A stretch of 64,000 nt of DNA from contig JADGHB010000003.1 in assembly GCA_019689635.1 (NCBI GenBank), positions 1 to 64,000 on the forward strand, written 5' to 3'. This document shows, in pieces, positions 7,655-16,050 of this stretch. Numbering within the stretch: the stretch's first letter is position 1; every line of letters starts with the position of its first letter. The notes beneath the pieces were generated by a model, which saw only the letters and a list, made by a program, of their open reading frames with translations, made no database searches and was not told where the DNA came from. The translations under genes and the position numbers were made by a program. Source of the stretch: Nevskia sp. (GTDB lineage: Bacteria > Pseudomonadota > Gammaproteobacteria > Nevskiales > Nevskiaceae).

Positions 7655-8857
7655 GCACGCGCTGCCGCGCCGCGCGAAGCACTGGAACAACGCCGCCTGA
7701 TAGGCGCCGGTGATGGTGGGCAGGAGCTGGGCGATGACCGCGTTGTATTGCGAGAACGCGGTGGCCTGCACGTAAACCACGTCGTGCGGTCGCAGTTGGA
7801 ACTGGCTGGCGAGCAACACGCCGGTGGGGTGCGAAAGGTCGAGCGTATAGACGTCCTCGGCGATCTTGTCGTCCTCGCCCCGATGCGGGCGGAACACGAT
7901 GACGCCGGAATCGCTACCGCGCAGGCTGTCCAGCCCGCCGGCATTGGTCAGCGCCTGGATCAGGGTCATCGAATCCTGCTGGATGACGACCGGCGCCTGT
8001 TTCTGCACCGCCCCCAGCACGAACACCTGGTCGCCGGACTGATCCGGAATGTGCAGCACGTCGCCGGGCTTGAGCGCGGGGTTGGGCACCGGCCGCGCGC
8101 CGGAGAGCAGGCCGGCGAGATCGATTGGGTACATGTTTCCGCCGCGCATGAGGATCGCCCGGCGGCGGCTCGCGGCGGGCGTGAGGCCGCCGGCGGCGTC
8201 GATGGCCTGCAGCACGCCCTGCGGCGTGTCGTTGAGCGTGAGCGTGCCGGGCTTCACCACCTCGCCGGTGACCTCGATGCGATCGGCGCGGTAGGCCACC
8301 ACGCGCACGTCCACCTGGGGGTTCTTGACCACGCTGCTCAAGCGCTCGGCCAAATAAGTCCGCAGCTCGCTGGCGGTCATGCCCGCGGCTTTGAAGGTGC
8401 CGACGTAGGGGTAGTATGCCGTGCCGTCCGCCGCGACCAGCCGCCCCTGGCTGACGAGATCGCTGGTGAGGCCCGTATAGGGCGAAGTCAGCTCAGGGTG
8501 GTCCCAGACCACGACGAAGAACACGTCGCCCGGCCCGAGCCGGTATTCCGGCGGCACGTCCGAAGGCAGCAGCGAGGGCAGCTCCTCGACCGCCTCGGCC
8601 TGGCGCTCCCGGGCGAGGTTGACCAGCACGTTGGCGGTGATGGGAATCACCTTGTATTCGAGATTCTGGCCCGCGGCCTCGACCACCTTGTAGCCGTTGT
8701 CCTCCCGGTCGGCGACGACCTGGTACTGGTGCGTGCCGGGGCTGCCGATGCGGATGTTCAGGCCGGGAATGATTTGCGAGCAGGCGGCCAGGACCAGGCC
8801 GAGGGAATAAATGAGACAACGAATACCGAGGCGTAAGAAGGCAGGATGCGGGCGCAC
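7652..8857 (-). CDS. wza: Polysaccharide export outer-membrane lipoprotein (Wza-like)
   Basis: The outer-membrane channel for exopolysaccharide, built as an octamer and coupled to the Wzc-like kinase. The 401 residues begin with a signal peptide and lipobox LAAC, with acylated Cys at 26. The Poly_export domain follows (YRLGPGDVFFVVVWDHPELT and the AYYPYVGTFKAAG stretch), then SLBB-type repeats (IEVTGEVVKPGTLTLNDTPQG, then DQVFVLGAVQKQAPVVI). Divergent to wzb; the 117-base gap between them must hold both promoters. Its stop lies in a 14-bp tandem duplication. Confidence 0.92.
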   Translation of the reverse strand: MRPHPAFLRLGIRCLIYSLGLVLAACSQIIPGLNIRIGSPGTHQYQVVADREDNGYKVVEAAGQNLEYKVIPITANVLVNLARERQAEAVEELPSLLPSDVPPEYRLGPGDVFFVVVWDHPELTSPYTGLTSDLVSQGRLVAADGTAYYPYVGTFKAAGMTASELRTYLAERLSSVVKNPQVDVRVVAYRADRIEVTGEVVKPGTLTLNDTPQGVLQAIDAAGGLTPAASRRRAILMRGGNMYPIDLAGLLSGARPVPNPALKPGDVLHIPDQSGDQVFVLGAVQKQAPVVIQQDSMTLIQALTNAGGLDSLRGSDSGVIVFRPHRGEDDKIAEDVYTLDLSHPTGVLLASQFQLRPHDVVYVQATAFSQYNAVIAQLLPTITGAYQAALFQCFARRGSAC

Positions 8858-8974
8858 GTCGCTGGTCGTCGGAATCGGTTGGATTGGCCAAGCACGCGGA
8901 AACCCGGATTCCCGGTCGCCGTCCTTGGTCGTTTTTGTATTCTATACGAATCGACCGCAAGCTCGTTCAAGCGC

Positions 8975-9421
8975 ATGTTCCGCAGGATTCTCGTCGTCTG
9001 CACCGGCAACATCTGCCGCAGCCCCATGGCCGAGGCCCTGCTGCGCGAACGCCTGCGCGGCGATGGCGTGGAAGTCCACTCGGCCGGCGTGGCCGCGCTC
9101 GTGGATCGCCCGGCGGACCCGCTGGCGCAGCAGGTGATGGCGGCGCACGGCCATGACATTTCCGCGCACCGCGCCCGGCAGGCCACGCAGGCCATGCTCA
9201 AATCCATGGACCTGATCCTGGCGCTAGAGCAGTTCCACGACGACTGGATCCGCACCCGCTACCCACAGTTCCACGGCCGCGTCCACAAACTCAGCCGCTG
9301 GCGCGGCAATGCCGACATCGCGGACCCCTACGGCGGCTCCCGGTCGGCGTTCGAGCAGGCCTATGAGGAGATCGAGTCCTGCGTCGAGGACTGGGCGAGG
9401 CGCTTGTTGAAAGCGGCATAG
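8975..9421 (+). CDS. wzb: Low-molecular-weight protein tyrosine phosphatase (Wzb-like)
   Basis: A 148-residue cytoplasmic phosphatase that removes phosphate from the tyrosine tail of Wzc-like kinases. The P-loop is CTGNICRS (Cys9-X5-Arg15), and the catalytic acid lies in DPYGGS near residue 113. ATG 8975 is chosen because family homology begins there (MFRRILVVCTGN); a longer frame opens at 8846 but overlaps the wza start. Divergent from wza. It is followed by a REP-like repeat that runs into the 3' end of yjbH. Confidence 0.93.
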   Translation: MFRRILVVCTGNICRSPMAEALLRERLRGDGVEVHSAGVAALVDRPADPLAQQVMAAHGHDISAHRARQATQAMLKSMDLILALEQFHDDWIRTRYPQFHGRVHKLSRWRGNADIADPYGGSRSAFEQAYEEIESCVEDWARRLLKAA

Positions 9422-9464
9422 CAGCGGCATCCGCCGCGACGCTCATCGAAACGAACGGCCGTTC

Positions 9465-9482
9465 GGGGCTAACGCCTCCTAC
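9465..9482. repeat. REP-like repeat supplying the yjbH stop codon
   Basis: GGGGCTAACGCCTCCTAC is the fourth copy of the GTAGGAG-hairpin unit. Read on the minus strand, its GTAGGAG contains the TAG (9479-9481) that ends yjbH, so the repeat appears to have inserted at, or created, the gene's 3' end. Confidence 0.55.
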
Positions 9483-11755
9483 TTGAGCAGCTCCGCGGCG
9501 CCGCGCGCGAAGGCCGCGGGCTCGCCGTCGTCCACGAGCGAATACAGCTCGGGGCCGTCGTACACCCTCTGACCGCCGTCGCGCGTCAGCGGACGGAACA
9601 TGAAGCTCGCCTCGCGCCGCGTGGAGCGGGCGAAGAACAGATCCAGCGGAATGACGAGATAAACGCCCTTGTCGAAGGAGCCTTCGCCGAACTGCGCCGC
9701 CGAGACGTCGGTCTTGGTGGCGAACACGCCGGCGCGGACGCCGCTGGCGAACTCGCGCGAGATGTCCAGCGTGGCGCCGCGGTCGCGCGCCAGGTATTGG
9801 CCGGCGCTGAGCTTGACCAGCAGGTTGTAGAACGGCGGGCGGTAGTACAGGGTGACGTGGCCGGTGGTGACCAGGTAGTCCTGGAAGTCGAACTGCTCGC
9901 GGAAGCCGCGCTTCTTGACCCGGTTGAGGTCGAACGACACGGCCCACGGCCGCCCGTAAGGCCGGTACAGCAGTTCGGTGGCGATGCCGCCGTACATCTC
10001 CTCGAAGAGGCCGGCCGAGATGCGATGGTACCAGTCCGGGAACGGCGACCACAGATAGTCGGCCTCCAGGTTGATGACGCCGTCGCCGCCTTCCTGCAAG
10101 TATTTGACGATGTCGCTGCGCACGTGCGGCAGGCTGCTGGCCGGCACCGATTTGAGCTCGTTGAAGTTGTTGACGATGTTGAAGCCGGCCGCGCCGCTCA
10201 AGCCGAAGTGGTCGGTGATTTGCAGGGCGGTCGAGAGTTTGGCGTAGAGCTGGCCGGCGTAGAAGGTCTGGGGCGAACCCACACTCTGGCGCACGGCCGG
10301 CGCCACATCCCAGGTGAATTTCGGCGTGCGCGTCGCGTCGTAGAACTCCGCGCCGCCGTAGCCGCTGCCCGGCCCGGACAGCACGATCGAAGACAATGCC
10401 GTCTCCAGCGGCGCCTGTCCGCGCGCGGCTTTCTCGAAATCCGCGCGCTCGATCGTGGCGCGGTAGGTCTCCATGCCCTGATCGACGTTGATGACGGTGA
10501 ACTCCGTGACCTCCGACGGCGCGGTGGCGCACAGCACGCGCGCGGTACGACCCACGGCCTTGGCCGGATTGCGGTAGCGGTCCTGGCTCAACCAGACCTT
10601 GACCGCGCGCTCGGACTCCTCGTAGTCCACCGCGATCAGCGAGAACCCCTGCTCCTGCAGCGCGGCCTTGAGCCGCAGCACGAAATCTTTTTCCTGCTCC
10701 GGGCCGGTCTCGGCGGGAGCTGCCGGGACAGCCGGGACCTCAACGATTTTCCCTTCCGGAGATACGGCATTCGACCCGGCAGCCGCAGCCCGTTCATCCG
10801 ACGGCGGGGGCGGCGGCACCGGCGCAGGCGCGGGGTCGGCGGTGTTGGGCACGCCGCGGAAGTCCTGGAAGTTGGTGTACAGCGCCAGCCGCGCGGTGAA
10901 CTTGTTGCCGCGCTCGTAGCCGATGCCGAAATCGAGGTTGCGCAGGCCGCGATAGCTCAGTCCGAAATTGACCGGTAGCGCCTGGCGCACCGGCGCGCCC
11001 GCCGCTTCGTGCTGGTAGTCGTTGCCGTCATACTCCACGCGCAGCGCCAGACCTTTGAGCGGCGTGTTCCACTCCACGCCGCCGAAAGGGCCGATGGTCT
11101 TGCCCGTGAACCAGTATTTGAACCCGAGATTGCCGGCCTGCCCCACGTTGGCCTGGATTTCCTGCTGGCGATTGCGATCGAAGTGATGCCCAAAGATGCC
11201 GAAGGGGTTGGGAATGTCTCCGGCGCTGCCCAGCCTGCCCCAGCCCAGGCCGAGGGAGAAATCGAAGTCGTACCAGTGATAGCTGCCGACCAGGTATTCG
11301 CTGGAGAACAGCCCGGTGCCGCCGATGTCCTGGATGCCGAACGCGATGGCCGGCCAGTATTCGCCTTCCCTCAGCAGCCGCACTTTCACGTCCGCGCTCT
11401 TGTCCTTGTAGGACTGGGTGTTCTCGGAAGCCAGATAGGGTCGATTGATGACGGCGGTGTAACGCAGGGTGGTTTCCAGCCAGGGCAGCACCTGTAGGAA
11501 AAAGTGCGCTTGGTTGTAGGGGCGCACGGTGGAAACGCCGAGCCCAAACTCGCCGTCCGGCCGCATGCGCGCGGTGGGCGTCTGCAACAGGCCCACGTCC
11601 CCGTAATCGTTGGTGCCGTAGAAGATCGGGTCGAAATCCGCCGCGTGCGCGCCCAACATCGACGACCAGGCGACCAGCGCCAGGCACACGCTTGAGCGTG
11701 CCGCGAGGGTGGAGCGCAAGCGTAGTGCGGCTCGGCGGGATTTAGCGAGTCGCAC
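9479..11755 (-). CDS. yjbH: YjbH-type outer-membrane beta-barrel protein
   Basis: A 758-residue YjbH-family protein, predicted to form an outer-membrane barrel for polysaccharide secretion. A signal peptide ending near GAHAADF is followed by the family N-terminus (YGTNDYGDVGLLQTPTARM), many aromatic-rich amphipathic strands, a proline-rich linker around residues 310-325, and a C-terminal barrel ending in TRREASFMFRPLTRDGGQRVY. YjbH is known from the enterobacterial yjbEFGH operon. YjbE and YjbF homologues follow here, but in other orientations. The lengthy linker separates the two halves. The stop comes from a REP-like repeat. Confidence 0.88.
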   Translation of the reverse strand: MRLAKSRRAALRLRSTLAARSSVCLALVAWSSMLGAHAADFDPIFYGTNDYGDVGLLQTPTARMRPDGEFGLGVSTVRPYNQAHFFLQVLPWLETTLRYTAVINRPYLASENTQSYKDKSADVKVRLLREGEYWPAIAFGIQDIGGTGLFSSEYLVGSYHWYDFDFSLGLGWGRLGSAGDIPNPFGIFGHHFDRNRQQEIQANVGQAGNLGFKYWFTGKTIGPFGGVEWNTPLKGLALRVEYDGNDYQHEAAGAPVRQALPVNFGLSYRGLRNLDFGIGYERGNKFTARLALYTNFQDFRGVPNTADPAPAPVPPPPPSDERAAAAGSNAVSPEGKIVEVPAVPAAPAETGPEQEKDFVLRLKAALQEQGFSLIAVDYEESERAVKVWLSQDRYRNPAKAVGRTARVLCATAPSEVTEFTVINVDQGMETYRATIERADFEKAARGQAPLETALSSIVLSGPGSGYGGAEFYDATRTPKFTWDVAPAVRQSVGSPQTFYAGQLYAKLSTALQITDHFGLSGAAGFNIVNNFNELKSVPASSLPHVRSDIVKYLQEGGDGVINLEADYLWSPFPDWYHRISAGLFEEMYGGIATELLYRPYGRPWAVSFDLNRVKKRGFREQFDFQDYLVTTGHVTLYYRPPFYNLLVKLSAGQYLARDRGATLDISREFASGVRAGVFATKTDVSAAQFGEGSFDKGVYLVIPLDLFFARSTRREASFMFRPLTRDGGQRVYDGPELYSLVDDGEPAAFARGAAELLK

Positions 11756-11923
11756 GACTGGATCCTGTGGTCAAGATTCGCCGGTCCTGGGCTGAAAATT
11801 ACGAAGCGCGCTCGGCATCGCTGGCGGACCCGCCATCCAGCCCCTCGCGCCGCGCGTATTCTGTCATTCCTCGCCGGCTTGCGCAGGACCCGCGCCGTTC
11901 AGTTTCGCGCGCATTTTGCCCGT

Positions 11924-11951
11924 TTGCTTGCCGCTGCTCCTATGCTATGCT
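11924..11951 (+). promoter_or_regulatory. Candidate yjbE promoter
   Basis: TTGCTT (11924-11929) and TATGCT (11946-11951) are 16 bases apart and end 29 bases before the yjbE ATG. Moderate match only. The region 11756-11980 also has to contain the divergent yjbH promoter, for which I see no clear match. Confidence 0.35.
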
Positions 11952-11980
11952 CCGGAATGCAGGTACACGGAGGTTCGGCG

Positions 11981-12214
11981 ATGAAATCCATGTTCAAAGC
12001 GGCTTGTCTTGTGGTGGCGGCGTGCGCCATGCCTCTGGCCTACGCGGACGGCACGGCAGCCAACAGCGACACTTACGCGCAGTCCGTGGCCAGCGGCACG
12101 GTAGCGACCATCGTGGCGATCTCGGTCGGCGGCGCGGCCGCCATCGGTGCGCTGATCGCCGGCTCGACCGCCCCAGGCGGCACCTCCACCACGACCACGA
12201 CCACCACGCACTAA
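11981..12214 (+). CDS. yjbE: YjbE-like exported threonine-tailed protein
   Basis: A 77-residue exported protein. A signal peptide (MKSMFKAACLVVAACAMPLAYA) is followed by a short Ser/Ala/Val stretch, a hydrophobic Gly/Ala-rich segment, and a tail of seven threonines before the final His. Small secreted proteins with poly-Thr tails are typical of YjbE, the first gene of the polysaccharide-related yjbEFGH operon in E. coli. GGAGG at 11970-11974 supports ATG 11981 over an upstream in-frame ATG at 11879. It is followed by a good terminator, so it forms a single-gene unit. Identity rests on architecture and neighbours rather than strong sequence identity. Confidence 0.7.
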   Translation: MKSMFKAACLVVAACAMPLAYADGTAANSDTYAQSVASGTVATIVAISVGGAAAIGALIAGSTAPGGTSTTTTTTTH

Positions 12215-12248
12215 GCGGCCGTTTTCGGCAGCCTCGCTTCGACGCAAG

Positions 12249-12280
12249 AGCCGCCTTATCAAGGCGGCTTTTGTGTTTTC
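12249..12280 (+). terminator. Rho-independent terminator after yjbE
   Basis: AGCCGCCTT-ATC-AAGGCGGCT is a perfect nine-base stem followed by TTTGTGTTTT. It lies 34 bases after the yjbE stop and has no T-run on the opposite strand. Confidence 0.85.
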
Positions 12281-12318
12281 CAGTGTGTTTTCCAGGCCCA
12301 GGCGATCTCTGCCGCCGT

Positions 12319-12996
12319 TCATAGGGCGGCCGGCTTGAGCGTCTCCAGCCGCAGCGGCGGAATCTCCGGACAGTACTGTTGCACCGAGCGCCACACGCGC
12401 CCGTCCCGCGGATCGATCCAGAACCGGTTGCGCACCCGCCAGCGCCAGGCCGGCATGTCGGCGATCTCGTCGATGCGCCGCGTCTCGTGCTCGACGCCCA
12501 GGATGCGGATGGTCTCCGTGCCGCCATCCTCGAAGCGCGATTCGACTTGCACGTCGTGCTCGTTCTCGTGGGCGAGGTCGATGCGGCGATAAACGGCCGG
12601 TGGCGGCAAGGGCCCGCCTTTGAGGATTTCAACGAGCGGGTCTGCGCCCGAGGCATCCACCCAGCGAGTGGCGAGCAGGTCGCGCTTGAGTCCCTGCGTG
12701 CGCAGCAGGCGGCCGTGGTCGGTGACGAAGATCACCCGGTCGGCCGACACCCAGCGCAACTCGGTGCCGGTGATGGTCGACAACACCATCACCGCGCCGG
12801 GGGCACCGCCCACGCTCACGCCCAGCGTGGCGTAGGGAATCTCGTCGATCTGTTCGGCCGTGAGCGGGTAGCCGCTCTTACGGCGCGGTTTCTGCGTGAT
12901 GGTCTGCGCGACCAGATCCGGCGTCGAGCCTTCCGAGGCGCAGCCTGCGACGGCCAGCCCGGTAAGACCGATCAGAAATCGACGGCGATTGAGCAT
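12319..12996 (-). CDS. yjbF: YjbF/GfcC-region lipoprotein (YmcC family)
   Basis: A 225-residue lipoprotein of the YjbF/YmcC (GfcB) family, known from polysaccharide (group 4 capsule and yjb) operons. The N-terminus MLNRRRFLIGLTGLAVAGC has a lipobox with Cys19; the RRRFLIG run also resembles a Tat motif. The mature part is beta-rich with typical family stretches such as VSADRVIFVTDHGRLLRTQGL and FWIDPRDGRVWRSVQ. ATG 12996 was chosen because the signal peptide starts there. Convergent with yjbE and divergent from rlmKL. It completes an E/F/H set; no YjbG homologue is seen in the window. Confidence 0.82.
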   Translation of the reverse strand: MLNRRRFLIGLTGLAVAGCASEGSTPDLVAQTITQKPRRKSGYPLTAEQIDEIPYATLGVSVGGAPGAVMVLSTITGTELRWVSADRVIFVTDHGRLLRTQGLKRDLLATRWVDASGADPLVEILKGGPLPPPAVYRRIDLAHENEHDVQVESRFEDGGTETIRILGVEHETRRIDEIADMPAWRWRVRNRFWIDPRDGRVWRSVQQYCPEIPPLRLETLKPAAL

Positions 12997-13108
12997 TTCG
13001 TTGGCGATCTCAAGTCCCTGCCCTGCGCCGTATGATGGCATACGCAAATGGTGTCGGGCCGAAACCCGGCACCGAGCCGCGACCCGCCCCGCCAATGTTC
13101 CATCCTTC

Positions 13109-15310
13109 ATGACGACGACTTCGGCCGCCTTCGAGCTGTTCGCCACCTGCGCCCGCGGCCTGGAGCCGCTGCTGGTCGAGGAACTGCGCGCGCTCGGCGC
13201 CACGGAAGCGGCCGAGCGCGGCGGCGGCGCGGCGTGCCGCGGCGATCTGGCGTTCGCCTACCGCGCCTGCCTGTGGTCGCGGCTGGCGAGCCGCGTGCTG
13301 CTGCCCCTGTCGCGCTTCGAACTGCCCGACGCCGAGGCGCTCTACCGCGCCGCTCATGGCATCGACTGGCCGGGGTGGTTTTCGCCCGAGCGGCGCTTCG
13401 CGGTGGAAACCGCCGGCCGCTCGCCGGCCGTGCCGCACACGCATTTCGCCGCACTCAAGGTCAAGGACGCGATCGTGGATCGCTTCCGCGACGCGCTCGG
13501 CCGGCGGCCCGACGTGGACGCGCAACGCCCGGAGATCGTCGTCCACCTGCACCTCGACGGCACCCACGCGGATTTGAGCCTGGATCTCGCGGGTAGCAGC
13601 CTGCATCGCCGCGGCTGGCGCGCGAACGGCGGCGAGGCGCCGCTCAAGGAAACGCTGGCGAGCGCGATCCTGCTGCGCGCCGGCTGGCCGGAGATCGCGG
13701 CGGCGGGCGGCGCCCTCCTCGATCCGATGTGCGGTTCCGGCACTCTGCCCATCGAAGCCGCGCTGATCGCCGCCGACATCGCGCCGGGGCTGGCACGCCA
13801 ACACTATGCCTTCGAGTGCCTGCGCAATCACGACGCGGCGTTGTGGCGCGAACTGAAAACCCAGGCCGAGCGCAGACGCCGCGAAGGGCTCGCGCGCCTG
13901 CCGCCGATCGCGGGACGGGACGTTTCCGCGGAAGCGATCGCGCGGGCACGCCGCAACGCGCAGGCCGCGGGACTGGCGGGCGCAATCGACTGGGCGCAGG
14001 CGGACCTTTCCGCCGCGCGGCCGGTCGGCGCAAGCCCCGGTCTGGTGGTGGTCAATCCGCCCTATGGCGAGCGCCTGGGCAACGAACCCGAACTGATCAA
14101 GCTCTACAGCCTGCTGGGCAGCACGCTCAAACGACACTTCGGCGGCTGGCGCGCGGCGCTGTTCACCGGCCGCCCGGACCTCGCGCCGCGCCTGGGCCTG
14201 CGCGCCGCAAAAATCCATTCGTTCTACAACGGCGAGCTGCCGTGCAAGCTGCTGCGGTTCGAGATCCCGGCGCGCGAACCCGCAGGCGCCGACACCGCGC
14301 CGGACTTCGCCAACCGCCTGCGCAAGAACCTGCGCCATCTCGGCCGCTGGGCGCAACGCAGCGGCGTGTCCTGCTACCGGCTCTACGACGCCGACCTGCC
14401 CGACTATGCGCTGGCGGTCGATCTGTATCGCACCGACGACGGCGTGCACGCGCATGTGCAGGAATACGCCGCTCCCGAGACCGTGGATCCGGTGCGCGCC
14501 GAGCGGCGCTTGCGCCAGGCGCTGGCGGCGATCCAGGAAGTGCTGCAACTGCCGGCCACGGCGATCCACTTCAAGATCCGTACGCCGCACAAGCGCGGCG
14601 AGCAGTACGGTCGCTTGAACGAAACCGGGCGATTCTGGATCGTCGAAGAACATGGCTGCCGGCTGCAGGTCAATCTCGACGACTATCTCGACACCGGCTT
14701 GTTCCTCGACCATCGGCCCTTGCGGCGGCGCATCCAGCGCGAAGCCGCCGGCAAGCGGTTCCTCAACCTGTTTTGCTACACCGGCGCGGCGACCGCCCAC
14801 GCGGTCAAGGGCGGCGCGGCGGCGAGCGTTTCGGTGGACCTTTCGGCGAACTATCTGGAATGGGCGCGGCGCAACCTCGAACTCAACGGCGCGCGTGCGG
14901 AGCTGCGGGCGCGGCGCGAGCGGGCCGGCGCGCGCTCGCGTGCGCGCCACGTGCTGATCCAGGCCGACGCGCTGGCTTGGCTGCGCGAACCGCTTGCGGC
15001 CAACGCGCCGGCGCCTTACGACTTGATCCTCTGCGATCCGCCGACGTTCTCGGCTTCCAAGCGCATGAGCGGCACTTTCGACGTGCAGCGCGACCACGTC
15101 GAGCTGATCCGCGCGGCCGCGGCCTTGCTCGCACCCGATGGCGTGCTGTATTTCTCCTGTAATCGTCGGCGGTTCAAATTGGAGACTGCGGCCCTGGCGG
15201 GGCTTGAGATCCGCGACCTCACGGCGCAGACCCTGGACGAGGATTTCAAGCGCCCGCCTCCGCCGCACCGCTGCTGGGCGATCCGCCTTGCGGCTCACCC
15301 CGCACCATGA
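13109..15310 (+). CDS. rlmL: Bifunctional 23S rRNA methyltransferase RlmKL
   Basis: A two-domain rRNA methyltransferase that makes m2G2445 (RlmL half) and m7G2069 (RlmK half) of 23S rRNA. It has 733 residues from ATG 13109, close to the 702 of E. coli. A THUMP domain lies at about 45-160. The first Rossmann domain has the SAM loop DPMCGSGTLPIEAAL and the catalytic NPPYGERLG. The second, C-terminal methyltransferase domain has FLNLFCYTGAATAHA and CDPPTFS. The frame is open further upstream, but THUMP homology begins just after this ATG. Stand-alone housekeeping gene. Confidence 0.95.
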   Translation: MTTTSAAFELFATCARGLEPLLVEELRALGATEAAERGGGAACRGDLAFAYRACLWSRLASRVLLPLSRFELPDAEALYRAAHGIDWPGWFSPERRFAVETAGRSPAVPHTHFAALKVKDAIVDRFRDALGRRPDVDAQRPEIVVHLHLDGTHADLSLDLAGSSLHRRGWRANGGEAPLKETLASAILLRAGWPEIAAAGGALLDPMCGSGTLPIEAALIAADIAPGLARQHYAFECLRNHDAALWRELKTQAERRRREGLARLPPIAGRDVSAEAIARARRNAQAAGLAGAIDWAQADLSAARPVGASPGLVVVNPPYGERLGNEPELIKLYSLLGSTLKRHFGGWRAALFTGRPDLAPRLGLRAAKIHSFYNGELPCKLLRFEIPAREPAGADTAPDFANRLRKNLRHLGRWAQRSGVSCYRLYDADLPDYALAVDLYRTDDGVHAHVQEYAAPETVDPVRAERRLRQALAAIQEVLQLPATAIHFKIRTPHKRGEQYGRLNETGRFWIVEEHGCRLQVNLDDYLDTGLFLDHRPLRRRIQREAAGKRFLNLFCYTGAATAHAVKGGAAASVSVDLSANYLEWARRNLELNGARAELRARRERAGARSRARHVLIQADALAWLREPLAANAPAPYDLILCDPPTFSASKRMSGTFDVQRDHVELIRAAAALLAPDGVLYFSCNRRRFKLETAALAGLEIRDLTAQTLDEDFKRPPPPHRCWAIRLAAHPAP

Positions 15311-15342
15311 AGACGGCCGATCGGTGCCGAGGTAGTCGCGGA

Positions 15343-15381
15343 TTGAGCCCCGCACGTCGGACGTATATCATTTGGATATAC
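15343..15381 (+). promoter_or_regulatory. Candidate mazEF promoter and operator dyad
   Basis: TTGAGC (15343-15348) and TATCAT (15366-15371) are 17 bases apart. A perfect dyad GTATATC-ATTTG-GATATAC (15363-15381) overlaps the -10. MazE-type antitoxins repress their own promoters through such dyads, so this is the likely autoregulatory site. Confidence 0.6.
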
Positions 15382-15400
15382 ATCCGAGGAGGTCCGGGCC

Positions 15401-15646
15401 GTGAAAACCAAGGTTGCAAAGTGGGGTAACAGTCTCGGCGTGCGGGTGCCCGCCGGCCTCGCCGCCGAAATCGGACTCGCCGCGGGCAGCGAGCTGCAGA
15501 TCGTACGGGAGGGGCGCGCGCTCAAGCTGATTCCGTCCCGGAACCGGCGGTACTCGCTCAAGGAGCTGCTTGCGAGCGTGCGCCCGGAGAATCTCCACGG
15601 CGAAACGCGCTCCGGATCGGCGGTGGGCGCCGAAATTCTCGAATGA
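15401..15646 (+). CDS. mazE: MazE-type antitoxin
   Basis: An 81-residue AbrB/SpoVT-fold antitoxin. The N-terminal swapped-hairpin DNA-binding domain is clear (MKTKVAKWGNSLGVRVPAGLA, then GSELQIVREG). The C-terminal part with YSLKELLASV, followed by an acidic tail, would bind MazF. Start is GTG 15401 with GAGGAGG upstream. It overlaps mazF by four bases, so the two are translationally coupled. A dyad covering the promoter precedes it. Confidence 0.9.
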   Translation: MKTKVAKWGNSLGVRVPAGLAAEIGLAAGSELQIVREGRALKLIPSRNRRYSLKELLASVRPENLHGETRSGSAVGAEILE

Positions 15647-15981
15647 GGGCACACCTGCCCGATCGCGGACAGATCGTCGTGCTGGACTTCGATCCACAGG
15701 CGGGCGCCGAGATCGGGAAACGGCGACCCGCGCTGGTCATGTCGCCGAAATCCTACAACCGCGTGACGGGACTCGTGCTGGTCTGCCCGATCACCACCCA
15801 ACCCAGGGATTACCCTTTCGAAGTTCGCATCCAGACCGCCAAGACGGTCGGTGCGGCCTTGGCCGACCGCCTGCATTCGTTCGATTGGCGGGCGCGCCGA
15901 TGCGCCCTGATCGAGAAAGCACCCTCTGGCTTTTGGGAGGAGGTGCGCGCGAAGTTTCTGACGCTGATCGAAGACGATTGA
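15643..15981 (+). CDS. mazF: MazF-type endoribonuclease toxin
   Basis: A 112-residue MazF/PemK toxin that cleaves mRNA at short sequence motifs. Family features are the N-terminal RGQIVVLDFDPQAGAEIGKRRPALV, the strand VTGLVLVCPITTQ, and SFDWRARRCALIEKAP. The Arg in KRRPALV and the Thr in PITTQ occupy catalytic positions. Intact and coupled to mazE. Preferred cleavage site cannot be read from sequence. Confidence 0.92.
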   Translation: MRAHLPDRGQIVVLDFDPQAGAEIGKRRPALVMSPKSYNRVTGLVLVCPITTQPRDYPFEVRIQTAKTVGAALADRLHSFDWRARRCALIEKAPSGFWEEVRAKFLTLIEDD

Positions 15982-16050
15982 ACGCTTCAAATTCCTGACA
16001 TTTGGAGCGCTTAATCTATTCAGTTCTTACCTTCGGCTTGGGGAGCTGGG

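Noticed and set aside
13010-15355. A 781-codon open frame opposite rlmKL
   Set aside because: It has no motifs and is entirely antisense to a gene with strong family matches.
15981-16012. Hairpin after mazF as a terminator
   Set aside because: Stem has a bulge and a wobble and no T-run follows; left out as a feature.
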